Assembly: GCA_944350065.1 (NCBI GenBank)
Contig: CALVOD010000031.1
Location: forward strand, 1-12,167
Direction of reading: 5' to 3'
Source: an uncultured Clostridia bacterium
GTDB lineage: Bacteria > Bacillota > Clostridia > Christensenellales > DTU072
DNA length: 12,167 nucleotides
The notes under the pieces were generated by a model, which was not told the origin of the DNA, searched no databases, and saw nothing but the letters and a program-made list of their open reading frames with translations. Each line of letters starts with the position of its first letter. The first letter of the stretch is position 1. The position numbers were made by a program, and so were the translations under genes. Positions 1-6,410 of this stretch are shown here, in pieces.

Positions 1-177
1 TAAGGAACAGCGGCAGTTGCTTTTGTACGGATATATTCTTTTCGTCTTTGTATATTTTTTGCTTTTTGATATGCTTCGGCGGTTTGCCGCCAGGTTTCGC
101 CCTATCGGGCGAAACTAACGCATCCCGCCGCAACGCAATAAATGCGTTGCGGGGGACAAGTGCTTATTAAGGCGCGC
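1..177. other. Left-edge intergenic stretch, no gene seen
   Basis: No open reading frame with a ribosome binding site could be supported here. The first 77 bases are T-rich and featureless to my reading. The rest holds the hairpin cluster and one arm of the inverted repeat that extends into the tRNA. The TAA at position 1 could be the stop of a plus-strand gene lying to the left, but this cannot be tested from the window. Confidence 0.5.
78..152. repeat. Cluster of three tandem perfect hairpins
   Basis: Three inverted repeats follow each other almost without gaps. The first pairs 78-82 with 87-91 (5 bp, 4-base loop). The second pairs 94-102 with 107-115 (9 bp, 4-base loop). The third pairs 128-137 with 143-152 (10 bp, 5-base loop). 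A competing helix is also possible, because 117-123 is complementary to 142-148. None is followed by a convincing T-run on either strand, so they are poor intrinsic terminators. They could be an intergenic palindromic repeat element or a structured RNA. The function is not known. Confidence 0.6.
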
Positions 178-222
178 AAAAAAGGGAGCACCACGACGGT
201 GCTCCCTTTTGGCGCGCCTTAA
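167..222. repeat. Long interrupted inverted repeat spanning tRNA 3' end and terminator
   Basis: The terminator stem (180-192 with 198-210, 13 bp) is nested inside an outer perfect 11-bp inverted repeat, 167-177 with 212-222. Only one or two unpaired bases per side separate the two stems. The right outer arm is the 3' acceptor strand of the tRNA gene, plus its discriminator and one CCA base. The left outer arm is its complement, and so also contains a copy of the tRNA's 5' acceptor strand. The whole forms a near-continuous 24-bp helix in a 56-base element. Confidence 0.75.
178..210 (-). terminator. Intrinsic terminator of tRNA-Arg
   Basis: A perfect 13-bp stem (180-192 with 198-210, loop 193-197) has a GC-rich core, GGGAGCACC. 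On the minus strand it is followed by a run of six T (complement of 178-183). It begins directly after the encoded CCA of the tRNA, so the stem's A-run abuts the mature tRNA end. This is a textbook Rho-independent terminator. Confidence 0.92.
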
Positions 223-286
223 GGAACTCGAATCCCTAACCTTTGGTTCCGTAGACCAACGCTCTATCCAATTGAGCTAAAGGCGC
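210..286 (-). tRNA. tRNA-Arg (anticodon ACG)
   Basis: The minus strand folds into a full cloverleaf. The acceptor stem GCGCCTT (280-286) pairs perfectly with 214-220. The D arm lies at 261-277. The anticodon stem TTGGT/ACCAA (243-247 with 255-259) closes a 7-base loop, CTACGGA, which places ACG at positions 34-36. The variable loop has 5 bases. The T arm has the loop TTCGAGT and one G-T pair in its stem. The discriminator is G and the 3' CCA is encoded (210-212). ACG, read as ICG after deamination, decodes CGU, CGC and CGA arginine codons. It stands alone with its own promoter and terminator. Confidence 0.96.
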
Positions 287-322
287 ATATACGATCGCGC
301 TCGACTACCGAGCACAATCGAT

Positions 323-351
323 ATTATAGCCGCTTATACGCGCTTTGTCAA
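323..351 (-). promoter_or_regulatory. Consensus sigma-A promoter of tRNA-Arg
   Basis: The minus strand shows a perfect TTGACA (346-351), a 17-bp spacer and a perfect TATAAT (323-328). Transcription should start near 316, giving a leader of about 30 bases before the tRNA. That leader can form a 5-bp hairpin (299-303 with 309-313). Full consensus fits a highly transcribed stable RNA gene. Confidence 0.93.
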
Positions 352-396
352 ATATTTTCCTACCTTATTTTTCAAATCCCTTCTCTGTTCACTTCC

Positions 397-1305
397 TTAT
401 TTCGCGTACAGCTCGTCGAGGAATTCGTAAACCGTCTTCATCGTCTCCTTGCTAGCTTTCGTCCAGAAATTGAAGTGGTAGCAATGGTTGTCTATGAGTT
501 TCACCGAGTGCGCTTCGCGTACCGGTACGCCCGCTTCCTTCAGTTTATCGTAAAGTATTTCGCCGTGTCCCTTGCAGAATACGTCCTTCTTCGCCATAGT
601 AAGCACGGCGGGACACCAATCGGAATTGACGAACACCGAAGGACTGACCTCGTTGATATACTCGTATTCTTTGACGTTCGAGAAATCTTTCGCGAGCTTC
701 ATTCCGAGGAAGCTCTCGCCTATCGAGCGCACCAGCCCGAAAGGTAGTTTTGCGCCCATTGCCGCCACGAGGTCGTACGGTCCGCAGAAACACACCATTC
801 CCGCGGGCTTCACCTTGCATTCGGGCATTCCGAGCTTTGCCGAAAGCGCCGGATTGGTAATAACCGCTTCCGTTTCCGCCGCGGCGTAAGCGCCCGCTGA
901 ATCGCCCGTCGTCACCACCTTCGTAAGGTCGAGATCGTATTTTTCGGCAAGCGTCGGTAAATAGTTGAGCGCGTTTATGCAGTCCTCTATAACGTCGGGA
1001 AACGCGTATTTAGGGCTCAGCCTGTAGTTAATGTTCATCACGAACCAGCCCCTGTCCGCGTAAAGGTGCGATATGCTCTTGCGGTGTTTTTTGTCACCTT
1101 TAACGAAGCCGCCGCCGTGAATGTTCACTATGACGGGCATCGGCTCTTTGGCGCCTTCTTTATAATATATATCGAATTTGCAGTCCTTGTACCGGTCGTC
1201 GTAGCTCAAATCTTTGACGCATTTAACGCCCTTTCTGCTTATGTAATTCTGCATGGGGTGGAACAACACGTCGATCGCCGCGAAAATAAACTCTGCTCTG
1301 TTCAT
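397..1305 (-). CDS. Alpha/beta hydrolase (esterase/lipase, HSL-like)
   Basis: A 302-residue protein of the alpha/beta hydrolase-3 (hormone-sensitive-lipase-like) type, expected to cleave small carboxylic esters. The oxyanion-hole motif HGGG is at residues 63-66 and the nucleophile elbow GDSAG at 134-138, with Ser136 as nucleophile. The acid is probably Asp241 and the base His274 or His277 in the segment DNHCYHFNF. No signal peptide is seen, so it is likely cytoplasmic. The start has a strong GGAGGAG site (1313-1319) at a good distance. It follows the XRE-cupin gene by 54 bases and may be the last gene of that operon. A TATAAT at 1329-1334 lacks a good -35 box, so a separate promoter is uncertain. 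No terminator is visible after it. The substrate cannot be told from sequence. Confidence 0.88.
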   Translation of the reverse strand: MNRAEFIFAAIDVLFHPMQNYISRKGVKCVKDLSYDDRYKDCKFDIYYKEGAKEPMPVIVNIHGGGFVKGDKKHRKSISHLYADRGWFVMNINYRLSPKYAFPDVIEDCINALNYLPTLAEKYDLDLTKVVTTGDSAGAYAAAETEAVITNPALSAKLGMPECKVKPAGMVCFCGPYDLVAAMGAKLPFGLVRSIGESFLGMKLAKDFSNVKEYEYINEVSPSVFVNSDWCPAVLTMAKKDVFCKGHGEILYDKLKEAGVPVREAHSVKLIDNHCYHFNFWTKASKETMKTVYEFLDELYAK

Positions 1306-1359
1306 TACGTTTCTCCTCCGTAAAAGTAATTATATGCGCCCGTTTTCCGCGATAACGCT

Positions 1360-1902
1360 TTATCTCTGAATTACAGTGATGAATTTTGCGAATTTCTCCA
1401 TAGCCACCTGCGCGTGCGGCAAAGTGGCGTCGAAATAGAGACTGTCGCCGCTACGGAGATAATATTCTTTCTCGCCCACTATAACGCGCAGCGAGCCCTC
1501 GAGAACGTAGTTGAATTCCTGTCCCGTGTGCTTGACGAGCTCCGGAGTAACGCCTTCCTCTATGGTCACTATCATGGGCTCGAGCTCGCGGTCTACGAAA
1601 TCGGCGTTAAGCGATATGAACGAATATCCTTCGTAACGCTGTATGCTGATACCGTTTCCGCCGTACACGGCGGTAGCGTCGCGCTTGGTGGCGCCTTTGC
1701 CGAAAAGCACGAACGTGGGATCGATCTCGAGCACGGTCGAAATATTATACAAAAGTCCTATCGGGATATCTTTTTCGCCCGATTCGTATTCCGCGTATTC
1801 CTCGGGGGTAATGCCTACTTTCTGCGCAAAATCCTCTATCGAATAATCGGAAAATTCTCTTAAATCCTTAATTCTTGCCGAAACTTCTTTGATGTTATAC
1901 AT
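1360..1902 (-). CDS. XRE-family regulator with C-terminal cupin domain
   Basis: A 180-residue regulator of the XRE-cupin architecture. Residues about 7-65 form a Cro/CI-type helix-turn-helix, including the segment SIEDFAQKVGITPEEYAEYE. Residues about 105-178 form a small cupin barrel containing KHTGQEFNYVLEG and RSGDSLYFDATLPHA. Of the usual cupin metal ligands, His125, Glu129 and His163 are possible, but the first motif has only one His, so metal binding is uncertain. In this family the cupin is thought to sense a small ligand. The gene starts 3 bases after the stop of the YcxB-like gene, with GGGAGA six bases before its ATG inside the end of that gene, so translation is probably coupled. 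Ligand and targets are unknown. It may control its own operon. Confidence 0.88.
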   Translation of the reverse strand: MYNIKEVSARIKDLREFSDYSIEDFAQKVGITPEEYAEYESGEKDIPIGLLYNISTVLEIDPTFVLFGKGATKRDATAVYGGNGISIQRYEGYSFISLNADFVDRELEPMIVTIEEGVTPELVKHTGQEFNYVLEGSLRVIVGEKEYYLRSGDSLYFDATLPHAQVAMEKFAKFITVIQR

Positions 1903-1905
1903 ATC

Positions 1906-2463
1906 CTATCTCCCGTACGGAAATTGTTTGTTTTTGCGTCTTCCCTCTTTCATTTTGAATTTTGCGGGTTCGATTTTCTTTTTGACGAACTCGCAGAAAT
2001 CTATAAACGTGCCCGCGGTCATATTGTCGTAGCGGATATAATACGCGAGCGCCGCGCCGCAATAAATGTATACGCGATCCTTCTTGAGCGCCACTCTTTC
2101 CACTCTTTCGTAAGCGAATTTCTCGGTATAAGGCTTTTCGCCGTTCTCCTCGAGCGTTTCCACCGAAAATTCGTCTTCGTTAAAAGTGAATTTCCATTCG
2201 TGGGTGTTGCGTTTGACGAATTCCTCCGTGTAGCCTTTGCGCGCAAGGGCTATGTAAACGATTATCGCCGCCGCCATAAGCAACACGGTTACGCCGCACA
2301 AAGCGAGTATGAGCCATTGATTGAACGCGAAAAACAGCACAAGTCCCCCTATGAGCAGAAAGCCCACGAGGATATATTCCTTGACGCCGACGAACTTCTT
2401 GAGATAATAGAGCGTGCAGGCGTTATAATCTTTTGCGTTGATATCTACGGTTGCTTCGAACAT
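1906..2463 (-). CDS. YcxB-like two-helix membrane protein
   Basis: A 185-residue membrane protein. Two hydrophobic helices lie at about residues 28-47 and 50-74. A soluble C-terminal domain begins near 88 (HEWKFTFNEDEFSVETLEENG) and has the strand pattern of the YcxB-like family (YcxB C-terminal domain), a widespread Bacillota group of unknown function. The tail is basic (KMKEGRRKNK). The gene starts 10 bases after the lipoprotein stop and ends 3 bases before the regulator, so it sits in the middle of an operon. The ribosome binding site is weak (GGTG, about 2468-2471), which suits coupling to the upstream gene. The family assignment is by eye. Confidence 0.75.
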   Translation of the reverse strand: MFEATVDINAKDYNACTLYYLKKFVGVKEYILVGFLLIGGLVLFFAFNQWLILALCGVTVLLMAAAIIVYIALARKGYTEEFVKRNTHEWKFTFNEDEFSVETLEENGEKPYTEKFAYERVERVALKKDRVYIYCGAALAYYIRYDNMTAGTFIDFCEFVKKKIEPAKFKMKEGRRKNKQFPYGR

Positions 2464-2473
2464 TTTTCACCGA

Positions 2474-4444
2474 TCAGGAGAGTTTCAAAGTGGGGTATAC
2501 GCCCGCTTGCACGTTGAGGTTGCTGAGATTCCAGTAATCGGTGCTGAAGCCGAGGCTCGTCGTGTAGAAGCTCGCGTTGTTGAGATAAGCGTAACTTATT
2601 TCGTCCACGGAATTGTAGCCTGCGGAAGTGTCGTAAGCGGTGCCGTTACGCGTGACGGTGACTCCGGACGCCACGTAAACTCTCATATAATCCGCACTCG
2701 AAGTAAGCGCCGTGCTGTGACCTGCGAAATTGTCGCCGTACGCCACGTTATGGGTATAAATTTCGTCGCCCACCGCGGAATCGGAAGCGGCGCGGTGCGA
2801 AATGGCGTCCACGTTGCCGAAGCCCACGCAGCTGCGGATATAAAGCTCGTACGCCTGCCCGATGAAGTTACCGGCGAAAACGGCGTAGAAGACGTTGGCG
2901 GTGTATTCGTTACCCTCGTAATCCTTGAAAACGGTGGTGGAAGCGTTGGCTTCCACGGAGCCGTAAGCGAGGCAGTTTTCGATCATGAAGAACGTCGTGG
3001 CGCTCGTGGTGTGCTCCGCGTCGTGGTCGTAAACGACGTCGTCGAAATCAGGTCTGCCGAGGTACGGGAGATCGGACACCGCTCTACCGACGAGCCCGCC
3101 CGCGTATTCGGAAGCGAAAACGTCGCCCGCGGCGTAACAGTTGGCGATAGTGCCGCCGTCCGCCGTTTCGAAGTCGAAGATATTAACTCCGACGAGTCCG
3201 CCCGCGGTACGCGCTTCGGCATGTCCCGTAGCGTAACAAGCGTTAATGGAGCCCTCGTCGAAGTTGTACGCGATAAGCCCGCCCGCGATAGCCGGGTAAG
3301 AGAGGGAGCCGCTCACGTCGCCAGTTGCGGAAGATGAGCTGACAGCGCCGTTATTATAACCGATGAGCCCGCCCGCGTATCTGCCGTAAACGGTGACGGC
3401 GGAATTACAGTTGCTAAGCGTGCTCGGTTCGTGTATGCTGACGTTCTCGCCTTCTTCGTCGTAAGCGCCGACGTAGCCGGCTACTCCGCCGAAATAGACG
3501 TTTTCTTCGTTGCTTTGCGAAGTTATTTTGCCTTCGGTCGAAACCTTAGTCACGGTGCTGCCCTGAACGTAGCCCACGGCGCCGCCGCAATACAAACTCG
3601 TAGTCGGTTCCGCATAACTGCCGAGTAAAGAATCCCAAATGCCGCCTTCGTAGTCAATCTCGGGGTTATTGAATTCCCCTATCGCCACGCAGTTGGACAT
3701 GCTTGCGCGGCTCAGCCAACCCGCTATGCCGCCGATATAGAAACGGGACTGATCTCCGTCGAGCTCGATATAATAATTGACGAGCGTGACGTTGCGGATG
3801 GTGCCGGTCACCTTACCGAAAAGCCCTATAGGAAGATAATTGAATTCTTCGTCCGCTTCGAGCCCTTTAATCGTCATACCGCTGATGACGAAACCGTTTC
3901 CGTCGAAGGTGCCGGAGAATTCGTTACCCGCTTCGAAGCCGCCTATCGGCTCCCAGCTCTCGATCTGCGAAAGGTCGATATCCGCGCCGAGCGCGTAGTT
4001 ACCCGCGGGCTCGTCCGCTATGTCGGCGAGCTCTTCCGCCGTCTTGATCCTTATCGTGGTGTTTGCCATCCACTTAGCGTAGAGAGTGGTGTTGCGGGTA
4101 AATTCGTATCCCGCGATGACCTTACTTCCGGAAAAATCGGAAGTGAGGAACCAACCCTCGAAAGAATATCCGGGTTTGGTCTGCGGATCGGGAGTGGGGA
4201 TCTGAGACTGCAAAAGAATACGTGTCTCGATCGAAGGAATATTCTGCGAAGTGCCGGTCACGAAAGAAATAACGTAACTCACTTCCGCGGGCGGATCGTC
4301 GTTTTGCGGGGCGTTGAAAACGGCCGGCGTGACTTCGCTCTCGTCCGCGCTGGCGCCCCAGGCGCCGCATCCGGTAAGCAGGACGCTCGCCGCGAGTATC
4401 GCGGCAAACAGAGTTAAGATGACTTTTCCATTTAAACGGCGCAT
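2474..4444 (-). CDS. Surface lipoprotein with InlB B-repeat and GLUG repeats
   Basis: A 656-residue secreted lipoprotein. The start at 4444 gives a classic lipoprotein signal peptide: basic MRRLNGK, a hydrophobic core, and lipobox LTGC with Cys26 as the lipidated residue. A GGGAG site precedes it. The frame is open for 81 more codons upstream, but that extension runs into the next gene and past the promoter, so it was rejected. Residues about 57-116 form one InlB B-repeat (Listeria/Bacteroides repeat), ending PGYSFEGW and LYAKW. From about 118 to 560 there are about nine GLUG-type repeats (AGGLIGYNNG, AGGLVGVN, AGGLVGRA and similar), each followed by an NCYATG-like strand, which suggests a beta-helix. 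Such proteins sit outside the cell and may bind surfaces or glycans. The actual ligand is unknown. Confidence 0.87.
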   Translation of the reverse strand: MRRLNGKVILTLFAAILAASVLLTGCGAWGASADESEVTPAVFNAPQNDDPPAEVSYVISFVTGTSQNIPSIETRILLQSQIPTPDPQTKPGYSFEGWFLTSDFSGSKVIAGYEFTRNTTLYAKWMANTTIRIKTAEELADIADEPAGNYALGADIDLSQIESWEPIGGFEAGNEFSGTFDGNGFVISGMTIKGLEADEEFNYLPIGLFGKVTGTIRNVTLVNYYIELDGDQSRFYIGGIAGWLSRASMSNCVAIGEFNNPEIDYEGGIWDSLLGSYAEPTTSLYCGGAVGYVQGSTVTKVSTEGKITSQSNEENVYFGGVAGYVGAYDEEGENVSIHEPSTLSNCNSAVTVYGRYAGGLIGYNNGAVSSSSATGDVSGSLSYPAIAGGLIAYNFDEGSINACYATGHAEARTAGGLVGVNIFDFETADGGTIANCYAAGDVFASEYAGGLVGRAVSDLPYLGRPDFDDVVYDHDAEHTTSATTFFMIENCLAYGSVEANASTTVFKDYEGNEYTANVFYAVFAGNFIGQAYELYIRSCVGFGNVDAISHRAASDSAVGDEIYTHNVAYGDNFAGHSTALTSSADYMRVYVASGVTVTRNGTAYDTSAGYNSVDEISYAYLNNASFYTTSLGFSTDYWNLSNLNVQAGVYPTLKLS

Positions 4445-4467
4445 ACGCTCTCCCGAGTATATATAAT

Positions 4468-4479
4468 TATACGCGTATA
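4468..4479. promoter_or_regulatory. 12-bp palindrome at the transcription start, possible operator
   Basis: TATACGCGTATA is a perfect palindrome just downstream of the lipoprotein operon's -10 box, covering the predicted start point. A repressor bound here would block the promoter. The XRE-cupin regulator of the same operon is a natural candidate, but this is inference, and AT-rich palindromes of this size can arise by chance. Confidence 0.35.
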
Positions 4480-4507
4480 GTATAGCACAACGCCGTAATG
4501 CTTGCAA
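4479..4507 (-). promoter_or_regulatory. Sigma-A promoter of the lipoprotein operon
   Basis: On the minus strand TTGCAA (4502-4507), a 17-bp spacer and TATACT (4479-4484) match the sigma-A consensus well. Transcription would start near 4472, giving a leader of about 28 bases before the ATG at 4444. The start point falls inside a perfect 12-bp palindrome. Confidence 0.72.
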
Positions 4508-4524
4508 TACTTTTTTTCGGCGAT

Positions 4525-5388
4525 TTACTTTACTTTCGCCGCGCCCGTTTTCTCTAAAATATAGCGCGCATACGTGCCCGCCACGTTTACGCCGCTCACG
4601 CGCTCGATACCCTCGAAATAAGCGTTGGAATTTACTTCGAGCAGCAGCGGCGCGCCGGTCTCGTCTTCGAGAAGATCCACGCCGCAATAATCGGCTCCTA
4701 CGCGCTCCGCGGCGAGCTCCGCCATGCGGAAAAACTCCGCGCTCGGAACGTACTTCTCAGCGATTCCTCCTGCCGCGATATTCGACAGAAAACCGTTTGC
4801 GTTTCTCCGCCTCATTGACGCCGCCGCCTTGCCGCCTATAACGGCTATGCGCACGTCGGTACCCGACGAAGACGAAACGAAACGCTGATAATGATGTCCT
4901 CTGTCGGCGTATTCCGTCATCGCTTCTTCCAGCTCCTCCGCGCTTCCGATAAGCCGCGTGCCTATTCCGAGCGAGCCCACGTTTAATTTGAACACCAACG
5001 GCAAACCGAGCGTTTGTATTACTTTTTGCGCCTCTTCGGATACCCTTTCACGCATTTTCGTAAGATCGCTGTAGCACAGCGGAGCATACAGCGTACGGGG
5101 TATGCGCACCCCTTCTCCCTCTACTTTGAGATAGGTGAGCGTCTTGTCCTCGCATATACGGACGGTTTCCGACGAGTTGAATACGCGCAGCCCCTTTTTT
5201 TCGAATTCCGCCGCGAGCCTCACGTCCTTGTCGAGAAATACCGCAAAATCCGCCGCGGGATATTCGGCGCAGAGTTCGTTGGGGAAAACGTCCAGAACGA
5301 CGCCTTTTTCGGCGAATTCTTCTTTGAGGCGGTAAGCCTGTTTCGAGCCTATACCGCTGTATCCGTTGATTATGGCTATACCGTACAT
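4525..5388 (-). CDS. RimK-like ATP-grasp ligase
   Basis: A 287-residue ATP-grasp enzyme of the RimK-type group, which uses ATP to join a carboxylate to an amine. Residues 69-87 contain VFNSSETVRICEDKTLTYL, the pre-grasp DK signature. LVFKLNVGSLGIGTRLI (131-147) carries the ATP-binding Lys134 and glycine loop. TDVRIAVIGGKAAASMRRR (167-185) is RimK-like. The Mg ligands lie in GVDLLEDETGAPLLLEVNSN (246-265): Asp248, Glu261 and Asn263. An ATG at 5415 is in frame, but the promoter -10 box lies downstream of it, so the ATG at 5388 with GAGGTGG just before it was chosen. The substrate is unknown; modification of a protein C-terminus or synthesis of a small peptide are the family's options. It is divergent from the transketolase operon. 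Confidence 0.83.
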   Translation of the reverse strand: MYGIAIINGYSGIGSKQAYRLKEEFAEKGVVLDVFPNELCAEYPAADFAVFLDKDVRLAAEFEKKGLRVFNSSETVRICEDKTLTYLKVEGEGVRIPRTLYAPLCYSDLTKMRERVSEEAQKVIQTLGLPLVFKLNVGSLGIGTRLIGSAEELEEAMTEYADRGHHYQRFVSSSSGTDVRIAVIGGKAAASMRRRNANGFLSNIAAGGIAEKYVPSAEFFRMAELAAERVGADYCGVDLLEDETGAPLLLEVNSNAYFEGIERVSGVNVAGTYARYILEKTGAAKVK

Positions 5389-5405
5389 ATTCCACCTCGC
5401 CGGGT

Positions 5406-5434
5406 ATTTTAGCATAATCCGCGCACGTTTACAA
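5406..5434 (-). promoter_or_regulatory. Extended -10 promoter of the ATP-grasp gene
   Basis: On the minus strand TTGTAA (5429-5434), a 17-bp spacer and TAAAAT (5406-5411) preceded by TGC form an extended -10 promoter. The expected start point near 5399 leaves only about ten bases before the ATG at 5388, just enough for the ribosome binding site. This rules out the in-frame ATG at 5415. Confidence 0.65.
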
Positions 5435-5459
5435 GCCTTAGCCGCGCCGATTTTCCCTA

Positions 5460-5488
5460 TTGACGAGTAAAATTTTATGGATTATAAT
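5460..5488 (+). promoter_or_regulatory. Sigma-A promoter of the transketolase operon
   Basis: TTGACG (5460-5465), a 17-bp spacer and a perfect TATAAT (5483-5488) make a strong promoter. Transcription should start near 5495, leaving a leader of about 66 bases. Its -35 box is 25 bases from that of the divergent ATP-grasp gene. Confidence 0.88.
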
Positions 5489-5494
5489 GGTAAG

Positions 5495-5521
5495 AGCGGA
5501 TTATCATACCTGCAATCCGCT
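5495..5521 (+). promoter_or_regulatory. 8-bp dyad at the 5' end of the transketolase leader
   Basis: AGCGGATT (5495-5502) and AATCCGCT (5514-5521) are perfect inverted copies separated by 11 bases, beginning at the predicted first transcribed base. As RNA this is a 5'-terminal hairpin, which could protect the message. As DNA it could be an operator. It has no T-run after it, so it is not a terminator. Confidence 0.6.
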
Positions 5522-5560
5522 GTCTAACAGGAAATTTATTCATAGGAGGGCAAATGCAAA

Positions 5561-6397
5561 ATGCCAAAAAACGTTTCTGTGCAGGAATTGAAGGGTAAGG
5601 CGAAAGAGTTGCGCTTGAATATCGTCAAGACCGCCAATTTCGCCGGTAGCGGTCACCTCGGCGGCTCGCTCAGCTGCGCCGACATCCTTGCCGCGCTCTA
5701 TTTCAAATATCTGAACGTCGACAGCAAAGATCCCGACAAGTTCGAACGTGACAGGTTCATTCTCAGCAAAGGTCACTGCGCTCTCGCGTACGTACCCTGC
5801 CTTGCAATGGCGGGTTTCGTTCCGATGGAATCGCTCGAGACGTTTAACCATTACGAGTCCCCCTACGGTATGCACCCCGACAGCAAAAAGGTGCGCGGTT
5901 GCGACGCTTCCACCGGTTCGCTCGGACACGGGCTTCCTATGGGCGTAGGCATGGCGCTCGGTCTCCGTTATCAGAAGGTCAACGACGCCAAAGTCGTCGT
6001 GCTTATGGGCGACGGCGAGCAGAACGAAGGAAGCGTATGGGAAGCGGCAATGGCGGCTGCCCACTACAAACTCAAGAACCTCATCGCCATCGTCGACCGC
6101 AACAAGCTGATGATAGACGGTCCCACCGAAGAAGTCATGAGCATCGAGCCCATCGACAAGAAATACGAAGCGTTCGGCTTCAAAGTCATCGTCTGCAACG
6201 GTAACGATATGGCTTCTCTCGACAAAGCGCTCGCGGAAGCGTGGGCGAATACCGAGGACAAGCCCGTGGCGATAATCGCTAAGACCGAGAAGGGATACGG
6301 CGTCAAGCGCTTCCAGGGCAAAGTTCCGTGGCATTACGGCGCGATGAATTCCGACCTCTTCAAAGAAGCGGTTGCGGACATAGAAGCAATGGATTAA
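5561..6397 (+). CDS. Transketolase, N-terminal subunit
   Basis: A 278-residue protein matching the thiamine-diphosphate (PP) half of transketolase, which moves two-carbon units between sugar phosphates in the non-oxidative pentose phosphate pathway. Visible motifs are GSGHLGGSLS (29-38, His32), LSKGHCALAY (His72), GSLGHGLPMG (119-128, His123), and the cofactor/Mg site GDGEQNEGSVWEAAM (150-164), continuing to IVDRNKLMIDG (177-187) with Asp151 and Asn181. The length fits the split form of the enzyme found in many Bacillota and archaea. The second half follows 13 bases later. The AGGAGG site (5544-5549) is 11 bases from the chosen ATG, rather long, and an out-of-frame ATG lies in between. Dehydrated variants such as DXS are less likely, because both halves look like transketolase. 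Confidence 0.94.
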   Translation: MPKNVSVQELKGKAKELRLNIVKTANFAGSGHLGGSLSCADILAALYFKYLNVDSKDPDKFERDRFILSKGHCALAYVPCLAMAGFVPMESLETFNHYESPYGMHPDSKKVRGCDASTGSLGHGLPMGVGMALGLRYQKVNDAKVVVLMGDGEQNEGSVWEAAMAAAHYKLKNLIAIVDRNKLMIDGPTEEVMSIEPIDKKYEAFGFKVIVCNGNDMASLDKALAEAWANTEDKPVAIIAKTEKGYGVKRFQGKVPWHYGAMNSDLFKEAVADIEAMD

Positions 6398-6410
6398 GGA
6401 GGTAGCAGAA

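Noticed and set aside
1329..1357. Possible internal promoter before the hydrolase
   Set aside because: The TATAAT is perfect, but the bases 16-18 positions upstream do not resemble a -35 box, and there is no TG extension.
2438..3337. Long plus-strand open frame opposite the lipoprotein gene (about 300 codons)
   Set aside because: It runs antisense to a lipoprotein with clear domains, has no ribosome binding site, and its translation is low-complexity in Val, Arg and Glu. It is a by-product of codon choice on the other strand.
4445..4687. 81-codon N-terminal extension of the lipoprotein gene
   Set aside because: It would remove the signal peptide from the N-terminus, overlaps the ATP-grasp gene, and lies upstream of the predicted promoter.
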